Assembly (NCBI RefSeq): GCF_900177325.1
Contig: NZ_FXBL01000004.1
Coordinates: 4,638,501 to 4,702,500 of the forward strand
Direction of reading: 5' to 3'
Source: Mesorhizobium australicum
GTDB taxonomy: Bacteria; Pseudomonadota; Alphaproteobacteria; Rhizobiales; Rhizobiaceae
DNA: 64,000 nt
This document shows, piece after piece, positions 42,568 through 52,655 of the stretch (positions within the stretch are counted from its first letter, which is position 1; the number at the start of each line of letters is the position of its first letter). Below the pieces are notes generated by a model. That model was not told the DNA's origin, did no database searches, and saw nothing but the letters and a program-made list of their open reading frames with translations. Made by a program: the position numbers and the translations under genes.

Positions 42568-43299
42568 ATGGACGAGACCCCCCTGCTCATCGAAATCGCG
42601 GACGGCGTGGCGACGCTCACCCTCAACCGTCCCGCCGCGCTCAACTCGCTCAACCGCGCATTGCGCACCGCATTGGTCGCCACGCTGGCGGAGATGGACG
42701 CGCGTGACGATGTCCGGGTAATCATCCTCACCGGCACCGGCCGGGCCTTCTGCGCCGGGCTCGACGTCAAGGAGCTCGGCCAGTCGGGACACAACGTGAC
42801 GGAGAATGTCGACGGCGGCGACATGGGTTCGGCGATCACCGGATTGAGGAAGCCGATCATCGCCGCGATCAACGGCCTCGCCGTCACCGGCGGCTTCGAG
42901 ATCACGCTCGCTTGCGACATCGTTCTTGCCGCCCGCTCCGCCTTCTTCCAGGACACGCACGCCAAGATCGGCCTGCTGCCCGGCTGGGGCCTGTCGCAGC
43001 GACTGTCGCGCGCGATCGGCCCCTACCGCGCCAAGGAAATATCGCTGAGCGCCCGCAGGGTACCGGCGGAGGAAGCGGCTGCGCTCGGCTTCGTCACCCG
43101 TGTCGTCGCCGACGATGACCTCCTGCCTGCGGCCCGCGCCGTCGCGCTTGCGATCGCGCGATGGCCGGCCGATCATATCGGGCGCATCAAGTCGCTGATC
43201 GACCGCGGCTACGAAATGCCGCTCGGCGAGGCGCTGCGCTTCGAAGCCGAGGAAGCAAGAGCATCGAATGCACAGGTGACCTTGCCGACGCGGAGCTAG
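42568..43299 (+). CDS. Enoyl-CoA hydratase/isomerase
   Basis: 243-residue crotonase: GRAFCAGLDVKELG and AINGLAVTGGFEITLACD form the oxyanion hole, with the acidic Glu in GGFE and a second polar site near DTHAKIGLLPGWG. It follows the phosphotransferase by 24 bases. It adds water to, or isomerises, an enoyl-CoA. It is the last gene of the catabolic island before a non-coding gap. Confidence 0.88.
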   Translation: MDETPLLIEIADGVATLTLNRPAALNSLNRALRTALVATLAEMDARDDVRVIILTGTGRAFCAGLDVKELGQSGHNVTENVDGGDMGSAITGLRKPIIAAINGLAVTGGFEITLACDIVLAARSAFFQDTHAKIGLLPGWGLSQRLSRAIGPYRAKEISLSARRVPAEEAAALGFVTRVVADDDLLPAARAVALAIARWPADHIGRIKSLIDRGYEMPLGEALRFEAEEARASNAQVTLPTRS

Positions 43300-43615
43300 G
43301 TTCTGTACTCAGAGCCCTTGAGGACTCATCGCGTTGATGAGCAAAGCAATGCATGTCCTCGGCCAGCGAGTCATCGACGGCTGAGGTCTCGGCATCGGCC
43401 TTCTTGACGATGCTGGGGATGAGCCCGTCCTAGGGGAAGCGGTCCGCCTTCACAAGCCGGGCCCTCGACATCGGTCTCGCGGACATCGCTGTCCGACAGA
43501 CAGGCTGATGCGGTTGAACGGAATAGCGCGCCCGAGAGGACGCGATCATCGGGACCGCGAGCTTCTTCCTTACAGCTCTTGCCATGGTGGTTTCTCCGCG
43601 ACAGGCGCCGAGCCA

Positions 43616-43731
43616 CCAATCGCTGTGCGGTGAATCGAGCCCCTGCTCTGGGCTCCGAAGCGCGGCGGTGAGGCGTTGACAATCCGCCAACAGTCTGCCC
43701 AATATGAATTGTTGGACATATTGTCCATATT
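43616..43731 (+). repeat. Duplicated promoter segment, copy 1
   Basis: About 116 bases highly similar to 52656-52769. Shared blocks include AAGCGCGGCGGTGAGGCGTT, the CAACAGTCTGCCCAATAT-like stretch and a final TTGGACA-N3-TGTCCATAT. A one-base length difference shifts the reading frame relative to copy 2. Confidence 0.8.
43713..43727. promoter_or_regulatory. TGGACA-TAT-TGTCCA, candidate IclR operator
   Basis: Perfect 6-3-6 palindrome 124 bases upstream of the flavoprotein gene. The same palindrome class occurs at 51319, 52752 and 58513. Confidence 0.65.
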
Positions 43732-43850
43732 GTGGGCAGTCCCTTGACACGGACTGCCAGGCGAGCAGGATGGAGGCCGCGCCGCCACACAAGCCCGAAT
43801 GAGGGCCCGGACTGGCGTGCGCTGATTTTGAAAATCAGGAGGAGGACGTA

Positions 43851-45596
43851 ATGAAAGTCACCCGACGATCATTGTTGAAGGGCGGTGCCGGAATCGCCGC
43901 CGCAGGCAGCAGCATTTTCCAGGTGAACATTGGCAATGCCTCGGGCTTTGGCCATGGCGGAGGCCCGCGTGTCGCCGATGTCGTCGTTGTGGGTTGCGGC
44001 TCGGCCGGCCTCGCCGCGGCAGTCGCCGCCGCAGAGGCAGGCGCGTCGGTTATTGTACTCGAGGCGCAACCGCATATCGGAGGACGCGGCGTTGTCAGCT
44101 CAGGCAACATTCCCCTGGGAGGTGGAACCCCTGCCCAGACAGCGGCCGGCATCGTGGACACGCCGGACCTCCTGTTTCGCGATCTTACCGACTGGTCCAT
44201 CGTCCAGACCAACGGCTTTCCGAGCTACCGCTACAACGATCGCGAGGTCATCCGGGCATTTGCCGACATCAACCTCACCATTTACGACTTTCTGGTCCGC
44301 CATGGCGTCAGGTGGACGAGAAGCACGGCCGACAACGTCGGCGGCAACGAGGTCGGCAACTCGGTCAACCGCATGATGCACACGGCGATCATGGACTACG
44401 TCTCGGTCCGTACCGGCTTGCAGGTGCCCGAGTCGCAACGGCTGACGACGTCTCAAGGGCCCGGTTTCATATATCCGCTGGAGGCCGCGGCGAAAGCACG
44501 TGGCGTGAAGATCCTGCTGAATCACCGTCTGGAGTCGCTGCACCGGATGCACCATGGCGTGGTCGCGGTCAAAGCCACTCACAACGGCCGCAACGTCAAC
44601 ATTCAGGCACGCAAGGGCATAGTGATCGCGAGCGGTGGCGGAAACGGCAATGTGGAATACCGCCGGATGTTCGACCCACGGCTCACCGCGGAATACTGCG
44701 GCGTCGCCGGCGAGCCCTATTCCTTCCAGGACGCCAGCGGCATCCTCGCAGGGCTGAATGTCGGCGCGTCGCTGGCGGGCACCTACAACCAGACCGGAGA
44801 GTTCGGCACCAACATCACCAAGCCAAGCCGCATCGGAACGCGGTACAACTACTCGTTCCTTGAGTGGTTGCCCACCAGCGTCGTCTTCCCGCTGGCGAAA
44901 GCCAGGGGACTAAGCGTCAACAACTTCCAGGACGTGATCCATGTCAACATGATCGGGAAGCGCTTCTACGACGAGACGGGAGGCCAATTCGGGACGAACA
45001 GCGCCCGCTCGGTCAACCCTTACGTTCAGGACAGCTACCTGAACGCCAAGAACATCACATGGAACCCGCAAAACTGGATCAACGCCGCCATGGCCGGGAT
45101 CGGCGACGGCCACAACGGCGGTGGCCCGATCTGGGCCATATTCGATGAGACGACCAGGGCCCGCAGGAACTGGAATGTGGCACCGCCCTATGTCGATCCT
45201 GACGGATTCTTCTTCCAGGCAAACTCGCTGGAGGAACTCGCGGCGAAGATCGTCATGCCGTATCAGCGGGTTCCCATGCCGGCAAGCAACCTGGTCGAGA
45301 CGGTGACGCGGTATAACGGCTTTGTTGACGCGGGTGCCGACGCCGACTTCGGCAAACCGACACCCCAATACAAGATCCAGACGGCGCCCTTTTATGCCGC
45401 CTGGTCGACGCCGGTGCTCCACGACCCCCGGTCCGGACTGCGCATCAACGCCGCAAGCCAGGTCCTCGACTTTGCCGGTCAGCCAATTCGCGGCCTCTAC
45501 GCCGCGGGCGAAGCTGCTGGCGGCTTCAGTCAGCACGGGAACGGTCGAGCTCTCGCTCAGGGCTACATCGCAGGAAGGCACGCAGCCCTCAGCTAG
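43851..45596 (+). CDS. Tat-exported FAD-dependent oxidoreductase, fumarate reductase-like
   Basis: 581 residues. The N-terminus TRRSLLKGGAG is a twin-arginine signal, so the folded flavoprotein is exported to the periplasm. VVVGCGSAGLAAA (about 46-58) binds the ADP part of FAD, and the C-terminal GLYAAGEAAGGFSQHGNGRALAQG closes the FAD_binding_2 fold. Relatives include fumarate reductase, 3-ketosteroid dehydrogenase and urocanate reductase types. The substrate is unknown. It sits behind a candidate IclR operator with the organic-acid genes and ends in a terminator. Confidence 0.87.
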   Translation: MKVTRRSLLKGGAGIAAAGSSIFQVNIGNASGFGHGGGPRVADVVVVGCGSAGLAAAVAAAEAGASVIVLEAQPHIGGRGVVSSGNIPLGGGTPAQTAAGIVDTPDLLFRDLTDWSIVQTNGFPSYRYNDREVIRAFADINLTIYDFLVRHGVRWTRSTADNVGGNEVGNSVNRMMHTAIMDYVSVRTGLQVPESQRLTTSQGPGFIYPLEAAAKARGVKILLNHRLESLHRMHHGVVAVKATHNGRNVNIQARKGIVIASGGGNGNVEYRRMFDPRLTAEYCGVAGEPYSFQDASGILAGLNVGASLAGTYNQTGEFGTNITKPSRIGTRYNYSFLEWLPTSVVFPLAKARGLSVNNFQDVIHVNMIGKRFYDETGGQFGTNSARSVNPYVQDSYLNAKNITWNPQNWINAAMAGIGDGHNGGGPIWAIFDETTRARRNWNVAPPYVDPDGFFFQANSLEELAAKIVMPYQRVPMPASNLVETVTRYNGFVDAGADADFGKPTPQYKIQTAPFYAAWSTPVLHDPRSGLRINAASQVLDFAGQPIRGLYAAGEAAGGFSQHGNGRALAQGYIAGRHAALS

Positions 45597-45625
45597 ATCG
45601 AGCAGGGCCGCAGCTGTCTACAATG

Positions 45626-45655
45626 ATCCCGCCGGGCCTTTCGGTCCGGCGGGAT
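45626..45655 (+). terminator. Hairpin terminator after the flavoprotein gene
   Basis: A 10 bp perfect stem (ATCCCGCCGG / CCGGCGGGAT), lengthened by three inner pairs including one G-T, around TTTC. It starts 30 bases after the stop. The T-run is weak (TATCTGTT). It could also serve the convergent aldehyde dehydrogenase gene. Confidence 0.7.
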
Positions 45656-45731
45656 TATCTGTTCCTCGGACCCAAAGCAGGTGAGTCCACGGCCAGACAC
45701 CTGGGGCGCCTAGGGTCCTTTGCGGCGCAGA

Positions 45732-47171
45732 TCAGGCGGCCGTGTATGCCGTCTTGACCGTCGTGTAGAACTCCGCGGCGTAGCGGCCCTGCTCGCGTGG
45801 CCCGTAGCTGGAGCCTTTGCGGCCGCCGAAGGGCACGTGGTAGTCCACGCCCGCGGTCGGCAGGTTCACCATCACCATGCCCGCCTGCACGTGGCGCTTG
45901 AAATGCGTCGCGTATTTGAGCGAGGTCGTGGCAATGCCGGCGGAGAGACCGAACTCGGTGTCGTTGGCCAAGGCCAGCGCCTCCTCGTAGTTCTTCGCGC
46001 GGATGACGCTCACCACGGGGCCGAACACCTCTTCGCGGTTGATGCGCATCACCGTCGTCGTCTCGGCAAACAGGGCCGGACGCATGTAGTAGCCTGGCGC
46101 GCCGTCGTCGTTTCTGTCGAGCGCCTCGCCGCCCGCGACCAGCTTGGCGCCTTCGGCCGTGGCGATCGCGACGTATTGGAGATTCTGCGCGAGCTGCTTG
46201 TCGTCGACCACGGGACCGATGTCGGTGCCCTTCTTGCGCGCGTCGTCGACCTTCAGCGCCTTCATCTTTTCCGCCATTGCAGCGATGAAGCGGTCGTGGA
46301 TGCCTTCGGTGACGATCAGCCGCGAGGAGGCCGTGCAGCGCTGGCCGGTGGAGAAGAAGCCGCTGTTCAGCGCCGCGTTCACTGCGACGTCCAGGTCGGC
46401 GTCGTCGAGCACCACCATCGGATTCTTGCCGCCCATCTCCAGCTGGAACTTGGCCATCCGCGCGACACAAGCCTGCGCGATGCGCTGGCCGGTGGCCACC
46501 GAGCCGGTGAAGCTGATCGCGTTGACGCGTTTGTCCTCCAGCAGCACCTGGCCCACTTCGGAGCCACGGCCCATCACCAGGTTGAACACCCCTGCCGGCA
46601 GGCCCGCGCGGTGCAGGATGTCGGCGATGGCCCAGGCGCTGCCGGGCACGAGATCTGCCGGTTTGAGTACCACGGTGTTGCCATAGGCCAAGGCCGGGGC
46701 GACCTTCCAGGCGGGGATCGCGATAGGGAAGTTCCAGGGCGTGATCAGGCCCACAACGCCGACGGGCTCGCGTGTGACTTCCACGCCGACGCCCGGGCGA
46801 ACGGAAGGCACCACGTCGCCGCCGACACGCAGCGCTTCTCCGGCAAAAAACTTGAAGATGTTGCCGGCCCGCGCCACTTCGCCGATGGCCTCGGGCAAGG
46901 TCTTGCCTTCCTCGCGGGCCAGCAGGTCGCCCAGTTCGGCCTTGCGCGCCAGGATCTCGGCGCCGGCGGCGTCGAGGATGTCGAAGCGCTGCTGTGGGGT
47001 GGACAGGCCCCAGGCGAACTGGGCCTCGCTGGCTGCGGCGATGGCCTGCCTGGCTTGGGCCGCATCGGCTTGCGCGAACTCGCCAACGACGTCGCGCGTG
47101 TCCGAGGGGTTGATGTTGCGCGAGACGCGAGGGCCTTCGACCCACTCGCCGCCGATAAGGTTGTTGAACAT
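45732..47171 (-). CDS. NAD(P)-dependent aldehyde dehydrogenase
   Basis: 479 residues. The general base is E245 (LEMGGKNP) and the nucleophile C279 (GQRCTAS); TPWNFPI and FTGSVATG are cofactor contacts. The pattern resembles alpha-ketoglutaric semialdehyde dehydrogenases of sugar-acid pathways. With the IlvD/Edd-type dehydratase upstream on the same strand (243 bases away) that role is plausible: dehydration of an aldonate to a keto-deoxy acid and final oxidation of a semialdehyde. Confidence 0.9.
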   Translation of the reverse strand: MFNNLIGGEWVEGPRVSRNINPSDTRDVVGEFAQADAAQARQAIAAASEAQFAWGLSTPQQRFDILDAAGAEILARKAELGDLLAREEGKTLPEAIGEVARAGNIFKFFAGEALRVGGDVVPSVRPGVGVEVTREPVGVVGLITPWNFPIAIPAWKVAPALAYGNTVVLKPADLVPGSAWAIADILHRAGLPAGVFNLVMGRGSEVGQVLLEDKRVNAISFTGSVATGQRIAQACVARMAKFQLEMGGKNPMVVLDDADLDVAVNAALNSGFFSTGQRCTASSRLIVTEGIHDRFIAAMAEKMKALKVDDARKKGTDIGPVVDDKQLAQNLQYVAIATAEGAKLVAGGEALDRNDDGAPGYYMRPALFAETTTVMRINREEVFGPVVSVIRAKNYEEALALANDTEFGLSAGIATTSLKYATHFKRHVQAGMVMVNLPTAGVDYHVPFGGRKGSSYGPREQGRYAAEFYTTVKTAYTAA

Positions 47172-47413
47172 GGTCTGCTTGCTTCCTACAGGTTGGCTTA
47201 ATCGGTGTCGGACGCAACGCGCGGGTTGGTCCGGTGCTGCGGTCGTTCAGGGCGCCCCGGACGATGTCGGGGAACATCGCGCGTCACGCCCGGTTGGGCC
47301 AAGCCCCATGCCGAGTTCGCCGGCGCGACGGCCGAGGCCGATCGCGAAATCATAGCGGCGAGCGATGCCATCGGTCATGGGAAATCTTTCGGTCGGGGGA
47401 TCGGCAGCTCGCC

Positions 47414-49228
47414 TCAGTGATTGTCGCGCGGGACGCCGCTGGTATGTGCGACGTCGCGATATTTCACGGCGGGTTTCAGCACCATGCCCTCGGAGAGCTG
47501 GTCCACCATGGAGCGCTGGATCTCCTGCCACGGCGTCTGGTGCTTCGGATAGTGATAGCCGCCATTGTTCTGCAATTCGGCGCGCCGCCGCGTGATCTCG
47601 TCGTCGGTGACGAGAATGTCGGCCGTGCCCTTGCGCAGGTCCACCCGCACGCGGTCGCCGGTGCGAAGCAATGCCAGCCCGCCGCCCACTGCGGCCTCCG
47701 GCGAGGCGTTGAGGATCGACGGGCTCCCGGAGGTACCGGATTGCCGCCCGTCGCCGATGCAGGGCAGCGAATGGATGCCCTTCTTGATGAGATAGGCGGG
47801 CGGCTGCATGTTCACGACCTCGGCCGCGCCCGGATAGCCGACCGGACCCGCGCCGCGCATGAACAGGATCGTGTTCTCGGTCAGGCCGAGTGCGGGATCA
47901 TCGATGCGGGCGTGATACTCCTCCGGCCCGTCGAAGACCTGCGCCGTGCCTTCGAACGCATCCGGATCGCGCGGATTGGACAGGTAGCGGTCGCGGAACT
48001 CCTGCGAGATCACGCTGGTCTTCATGATCGCGCTGTCGAACAGATTGCCTTTGAGGTTGATGAAGCCGGCATCCTGCTTCAGCGGCGAGGAAACCGGACG
48101 AATGACCTTCTCGTCCATGTTCTCGGCATTGGCGCAGTTCTGCCCCATCGTCCTGCCGTTCACCGTCATCGCGTCCGGGTTCGGCAGCAGACCGGCCTTC
48201 ATCAGTTCGGCGACCACGGCGGGCACCCCGCCGGCATGATGATAGTCCTCGCCGAGATATTCGCCAGCCGGCTGCAGGTTGACCAGCAGCGGAATCTTAT
48301 GCCCGATCGCCTGCCAGTCGTCATTGTCGAGCTTGACGCCGAGATGCCGTGCGATCGCGTTGAGATGGATCGGCGCGTTGGTCGAACCGCCGATGGCCGA
48401 ATTGACCACGATGGCGTTCTCAAACGCCTGCCGGGTCATGATGTCGGACGGCTTCAAGTCCTCATGCACCATGCCGACGATGCGCTTGCCGGTCTCGTAG
48501 GAGATCTGGCCGCGCTCGCGATAGGGCGCCGGGATCGCCGCCGAACCGGGCAGTTGCATGCCGAGCGCCTCGGCGAGGCTGTTCATCGTCGTCGCCGTGC
48601 CCATCGTGTTGCAATAGCCGACGGAGGGCGCAGACGAGGCGACGATCTCCATGAACTGGTCGTAGTCGATCTCGCCGGCGGCAAGCCGCTCGCGCGACTT
48701 CCACACGACCGTGCCGGACCCGGTGCGCTCGCCCTTGTGCCAGCCGTTCAGCATCGGGCCAACCGACAGCGCGATTGCCGGGATGTTGACCGTGGCGGCG
48801 GCCATCAGCAGCGCCGGCGTGGTCTTGTCGCAGCCGATCGTCAGCACGACGCCGTCGAGCGGATAGCCGTAGAGCACCTCGACCAGCGACAGATAGGCGA
48901 GGTTGCGGTCGAGCGAGGCGGTCGGACGCTTGCCGGTCTCCTGGATCGGATGGCAGGGAAACTCGAACGGCACGCCGCCCGCCGCCTCGATCCCGGCGCG
49001 CACGCGCTTGGCGAGCTCGATATGGTGGCGGTTGCAGGGCGAAAGGTCCGAGCCGGTCTGCGCAATGCCGATCAGCGGCTTGCCCGACTGCAGCTCCTCG
49101 CGAGTCAGGCCATAGTTCAGATAACGCTCCAGGTAGAGCGCCGTCATTCCCGGATTGTCGGGATTGTCGAACCACTCCCGCGACCGCAGCTTCGTGCTGC
49201 GCGATCCGTTGCCGTTGCTGGCGCTCAT
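47414..49228 (-). CDS. IlvD/Edd-family dehydratase, sugar-acid type
   Basis: About 604 residues, the length of arabinonate/xylonate dehydratases. The Fe-S Cys are in [16 protein letters not shown] and [27 protein letters not shown] is a further family signature. It removes water from a sugar acid to give a 2-keto-3-deoxy acid. The ATG at 49228 has GGGAGA upstream and begins MSASNGNGS; an upstream in-frame ATG (49258) lacks one. The cofactor cluster is likely [2Fe-2S]. Confidence 0.9.
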   Translation of the reverse strand: MSASNGNGSRSTKLRSREWFDNPDNPGMTALYLERYLNYGLTREELQSGKPLIGIAQTGSDLSPCNRHHIELAKRVRAGIEAAGGVPFEFPCHPIQETGKRPTASLDRNLAYLSLVEVLYGYPLDGVVLTIGCDKTTPALLMAAATVNIPAIALSVGPMLNGWHKGERTGSGTVVWKSRERLAAGEIDYDQFMEIVASSAPSVGYCNTMGTATTMNSLAEALGMQLPGSAAIPAPYRERGQISYETGKRIVGMVHEDLKPSDIMTRQAFENAIVVNSAIGGSTNAPIHLNAIARHLGVKLDNDDWQAIGHKIPLLVNLQPAGEYLGEDYHHAGGVPAVVAELMKAGLLPNPDAMTVNGRTMGQNCANAENMDEKVIRPVSSPLKQDAGFINLKGNLFDSAIMKTSVISQEFRDRYLSNPRDPDAFEGTAQVFDGPEEYHARIDDPALGLTENTILFMRGAGPVGYPGAAEVVNMQPPAYLIKKGIHSLPCIGDGRQSGTSGSPSILNASPEAAVGGGLALLRTGDRVRVDLRKGTADILVTDDEITRRRAELQNNGGYHYPKHQTPWQEIQRSMVDQLSEGMVLKPAVKYRDVAHTSGVPRDNH

Positions 49229-49283
49229 GCTGGTCTCCCGAGATCGGTTCCAAGCCATCGTGAGATATCCCGTCCGAGGGGCA

Positions 49284-50030
49284 TCAGAGCCCCCCGGCGA
49301 CCGTGATCAGGGTGCCGGTCATGAATCCCGAGCCGGGAGAGGCAAGCATCAGGGCGGCGCGCCCGATGTCTTCGGGCTCGGCGATCCGCCCCATAGGCGT
49401 TACCGCCGCAATGCGGGCTGGGCGCTCGGGATTTCCACCTTGCGTGTGGATACGCGTGTTGGTTGTCCCGACACGGATTGCATTCACGCGGATGCCCTCC
49501 GGCGCCAGTTCCTTGCCCGCGCCGAATGTGATGGATTCCACTGCGCCTTTGGTCGCGGCATAGTGGACATACTCGTTGGGGCTGCCGAGGAACGCGGCGA
49601 GCGACGACATGTTGACGATTGTTCCGCCTTGGCCGCCTCGGCTGGTGGACATGCGTTTTGCGGCCTCCTGGATACAGTAGATAACGCCGAAGACGTTGAT
49701 CCTGAAGGCGGTTTCCAGCACCTCAGGCTGCAAGTCCACTATCTTTCCAGCTTTCCCGATGATCCCGGCATTGTTGACCAGGCAGGTCACTCGCCCAAGT
49801 GCATCGTCGCATGCGCTGAACAGGGCCTCGATGTCCTCCTTCTTGCCCACGTCTCCCTGTACCGCGATGGCGCGGGCGCCTGCGGCCTTGCAGTGCTCAA
49901 CGACTTCGGACGCGGCGGTGGTGTCGGAGAGGTAGTTTATGCAGACATCGTAGCCTTCTGCGGCGAACAGCCGAGCCGTTGCGGCACCGATGCCGTGGCT
50001 CGCGCCGGTTACGATCACGATCGGTCTCAC
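49284..50030 (-). CDS. Short-chain dehydrogenase, FabG-like
   Basis: 248 residues: [19 protein letters not shown], and YAATK as catalytic Tyr/Lys, ending [10 protein letters not shown]. It lies between the dehydratase and the iron alcohol dehydrogenase on the same strand (55 and 38 bases apart), so it is likely a sugar or sugar-acid oxidoreductase of that operon. Confidence 0.88.
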   Translation of the reverse strand: MRPIVIVTGASHGIGAATARLFAAEGYDVCINYLSDTTAASEVVEHCKAAGARAIAVQGDVGKKEDIEALFSACDDALGRVTCLVNNAGIIGKAGKIVDLQPEVLETAFRINVFGVIYCIQEAAKRMSTSRGGQGGTIVNMSSLAAFLGSPNEYVHYAATKGAVESITFGAGKELAPEGIRVNAIRVGTTNTRIHTQGGNPERPARIAAVTPMGRIAEPEDIGRAALMLASPGSGFMTGTLITVAGGL

Positions 50031-50068
50031 GAGACGACCTCCTTGCTCATTCTCTGAGGGTTCGCAGA

Positions 50069-51196
50069 CTAGAAGACGGACTCAAGGATCGCGGCGTAGT
50101 CTTGCTTGGTCAGCGGGCGAGGATTGGTGGGATGGCTGTGGTCTGCCAGGGCTCGCTCACATACCCAATCGATGACCTGCCGGGTCACGCCCAGTTCGGA
50201 CAGTCTTGGCGTAATGCGCAACCGACGGTTCAGGTCGTCCAGCGCGTCCGCGAGCGTCGTCCCTTCAAGTCCCGCCAGGCTCTCGAGGTGACTGACCTTC
50301 TTGGCCACGGCCTCAACCTCCACGTTCCACCGAAGGACGGTCGGCATCAGAATGGCGTTGAGCGTCCCATGATGGAGCTTAGCCTCCTTGAGACCGCCCA
50401 ATGCATGGCTAAGTGCATGGACAGCTCCAAGCCCCTTCTGGAAGGTCATTCCCCCTTCGAGGGCACCCATCATCAGTTCGGTCCGCGCCTCCGCGTTCGC
50501 GCCATCTGCGTAGGCGACAGGCAAAGCCTTCCAGATGCGTTTGAAGCCGTCGGTGGCAATTGCCTCGGCAGGCGGATTGTAACGGGGGGAAAGGTACGTC
50601 TCGATGCAATGTGACAGCGCGTCGAGCCCTGTCGAAGCCGTCAGTGCCGGGGGAAGCCCCATCGTCAGCGCGGGGTCGCAGACCGCCCTGCGCGGGATGA
50701 GGAACGGGCTGATGAACCCGAGCTTGCGGCCATCATCCAGCGTGATCAGTGCCGCGCGTCCGACTTCGGATCCGGTGCCAGCCGTTGTCGGGATGGCCAC
50801 GAGCGGAGCCACTGCGCTGGTGATGCGCGCCACTCCACCCAGGATCGCCGCGTAACGCTCGAGTTCACCATCGTGCGTGGCGAGCAGCGCGACGCCCTTG
50901 GCCAGATCGATCGGAGAGCCTCCGCCGATCGCCACGACGCCATCGCAGCCGCCTTGCCTGTACAGTTCGAGACCGGCGGCAACCGCGCTCTCGGTCGGGT
51001 TTGTGGGAACGTCCAGGAAGACCGGCGCCGCTTTCAGGAACGCGAAGCCCGGGCGATCCAGGAGACCGGCAGCCTTGATGCCGTGATCGCTGATCACCAG
51101 CGGGCGAGACACGCCCAGTTCGCGCAGTATGTCTGTGAGTGTATCGGAAGCCCCGAGGCCGAAACTAATATTTGTAAGGTAAGTTATAGTATGCAC
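50069..51196 (-). CDS. Iron-containing alcohol dehydrogenase
   Basis: 375 residues of the group III family. [11 protein letters not shown] binds NAD(P); metal ligands are expected in [10 protein letters not shown] and [11 protein letters not shown] plus LHHGTLNAI. The GTG at 51196 has AAGGAG 9 bases upstream; the open frame beyond it runs through the promoter palindrome and is rejected. It resembles maleylacetate reductase/1,3-propanediol dehydrogenase-type enzymes; the substrate is unknown. First gene of the minus-strand operon. Confidence 0.88.
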   Translation of the reverse strand: MHTITYLTNISFGLGASDTLTDILRELGVSRPLVISDHGIKAAGLLDRPGFAFLKAAPVFLDVPTNPTESAVAAGLELYRQGGCDGVVAIGGGSPIDLAKGVALLATHDGELERYAAILGGVARITSAVAPLVAIPTTAGTGSEVGRAALITLDDGRKLGFISPFLIPRRAVCDPALTMGLPPALTASTGLDALSHCIETYLSPRYNPPAEAIATDGFKRIWKALPVAYADGANAEARTELMMGALEGGMTFQKGLGAVHALSHALGGLKEAKLHHGTLNAILMPTVLRWNVEVEAVAKKVSHLESLAGLEGTTLADALDDLNRRLRITPRLSELGVTRQVIDWVCERALADHSHPTNPRPLTKQDYAAILESVF

Positions 51197-51308
51197 CCTG
51201 CCACACTCCTTGATATTCCGCCCATGCATCGCTGCAGCCACCGTCTGGCATTCGGCACATTTCGTGCAGCCGGTGAATACGAACGCGCGATCTTTTTGGA
51301 ATCGCCCA

Positions 51309-51333
51309 GTCCATAATATGGACATTTTGTCCA
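51309..51333. promoter_or_regulatory. Overlapping palindromes with TGGACA-TTT-TGTCCA
   Basis: GTCCAT-AAT-ATGGAC (51309-51323) overlaps TGGACA-TTT-TGTCCA (51319-51333). Both are perfect. They lie about 115 bases upstream of the iron alcohol dehydrogenase in the divergent region 51197-51635, which has no gene. Confidence 0.65.
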
Positions 51334-51428
51334 AACATTAGGCGGAACTGCACACTTGTCAAGCTCCACCTTGTGGTTGCGGCGCGCGCACCGTCTTGAC
51401 AGAGAGGTTGCGGATCTTTATCAGAATT

Positions 51429-51454
51429 TGGACATATTGACCACATTATGGTCA
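51429..51454. promoter_or_regulatory. Second operator-like cluster in the divergent region
   Basis: TGGACA-TAT-TGACCA (51429-51443) has one mismatch to the 6-3-6 consensus, and TGACCA-N5-TGGTCA (51438-51454) is a perfect longer-spaced palindrome overlapping it. It faces the D-2-hydroxyacid dehydrogenase gene. Confidence 0.5.
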
Positions 51455-51635
51455 GAATGCAAGGGCCGCCGACTTGCTGATTTCGCCGGAGGACGCTGCC
51501 GACTTGAAACAAAATCAAGACCGCGGATCACGGTCGGCGCTTTGCGCAATCCAAAGGCTTCCCGCGTGACAAGCACCGATTCACCTGCGGCCATTCGTGC
51601 CGGCCAGTGACACCCCCGAACCGGAAGGAAAGCCT

Positions 51636-52580
51636 TTGTCGAAAGCCGCTGCCACCGTGCTCATACCGGGCTGGATGCACGAGCATGCCCGGCGCATGCT
51701 CACAACGCATTTCAATCTCGTCGAAACCCCTGACTATGACATTCACACTCATCTGTCCCAAGAGGTGCGGGCGTCAATTCGGGGCGTGGCCTGCCGCGCC
51801 AGGATCGATCGGCAGTTCATCGACGCCCTTCCCAACCTTGAGATCATCGCCAGCTACGGCGTCGGCTACGACTCCGTGGATGCCGCCTACGCGCGCAGCA
51901 AGAATATCGTCGTCACGAACACCCCTGACGTGCTGAACGAGGAGGTCGCCGATCTCACCTTGGGGCTCCTTATCAGCGTCGTGCGCGAGATACCCAAGGC
52001 GGAAGCCTTCGTTCGCGAAGGCCGGTGGAAATCGTCGGACTACCCGCTCAGCCATCTGACGCTGCGAAACCGCCGGGTCGGCATCTACGGAATGGGGCGG
52101 ATCGGCCGCTGCATCGCCCGACGGATTGAAGCATTCGGGCTTCCTATTGCCTATCACAGCCGGCGCCCGGCGGACGGCATCGCTTACGACTACTTTCCTT
52201 CGCTGCTGGAACTTGCCAGTGCAGTCGATACGCTTATCTCCATCGTGCCGGGGGGGCCGTCGACGGCAAACAGCGTAAATGCCGGGGTGCTGTCCGCTCT
52301 CGGGCCAGAGGGCGTGTTCATCAATGTGGGTCGCGGGACCGTGGTGGACGAGGAGGCACTGATTAGCGCCCTGCGCACAGGAACCATCGCTGCGGCCGGC
52401 CTCGACGTGCTCGCGGACGAACCCAATGTCTCGGACGAGCTGCTGGCGCTCGATAACCTGACGATCCTGCCGCATATCGGATCCGCGTCGGTCAGCACGC
52501 GCACCGCAATGGCGGACCTTGTGGCACAGAACGTGATCGCCTGGTTCCACGGTGGAGCGGCGCTGACACCCGTGCCCTAG
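51636..52580 (+). CDS. D-2-hydroxyacid dehydrogenase, glyoxylate/hydroxypyruvate reductase type
   Basis: About 314 residues. GIYGMGRIGRCIA is the NAD(P) loop. The catalytic Arg is in NVGRGTVVDE, Glu in LDVLADEPN and His in ILPHIGSAS. It interconverts 2-keto acids and D-2-hydroxy acids. The TTG at 51636 has GGAAGGAAAG upstream; a GTG at 51597 would add 13 residues with no clear ribosome site. Divergent from the iron alcohol dehydrogenase operon. Confidence 0.87.
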   Translation: MSKAAATVLIPGWMHEHARRMLTTHFNLVETPDYDIHTHLSQEVRASIRGVACRARIDRQFIDALPNLEIIASYGVGYDSVDAAYARSKNIVVTNTPDVLNEEVADLTLGLLISVVREIPKAEAFVREGRWKSSDYPLSHLTLRNRRVGIYGMGRIGRCIARRIEAFGLPIAYHSRRPADGIAYDYFPSLLELASAVDTLISIVPGGPSTANSVNAGVLSALGPEGVFINVGRGTVVDEEALISALRTGTIAAAGLDVLADEPNVSDELLALDNLTILPHIGSASVSTRTAMADLVAQNVIAWFHGGAALTPVP

Positions 52581-52655
52581 GGTTCGGATCCTCGCATCCG
52601 ATCGATTGCCGAGGCGCACCTCCCGATCCGAAGATGCTGCGCGCCACGATCAACG

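Larger units (their letters stand above)
43300..43850. other. 551-base gap with degenerate sequence and a promoter
   Basis: No convincing gene. A minus-strand frame around 43430-43590 (beginning MARAVRKKLAVP) looks like a decayed fragment. The right half (43616-43731) is one copy of a duplicated promoter segment with the TGGACA-N3-TGTCCA palindrome. The 60 bases before 43851 end in AGGAGGAG, the ribosome site of the flavoprotein gene. Confidence 0.5.

Noticed and set aside
47234..49306. 690-codon plus-strand open frame opposite the IlvD/Edd gene
   Set aside because: It mirrors the codon pattern of the real dehydratase on the minus strand and shows no recognisable domain.
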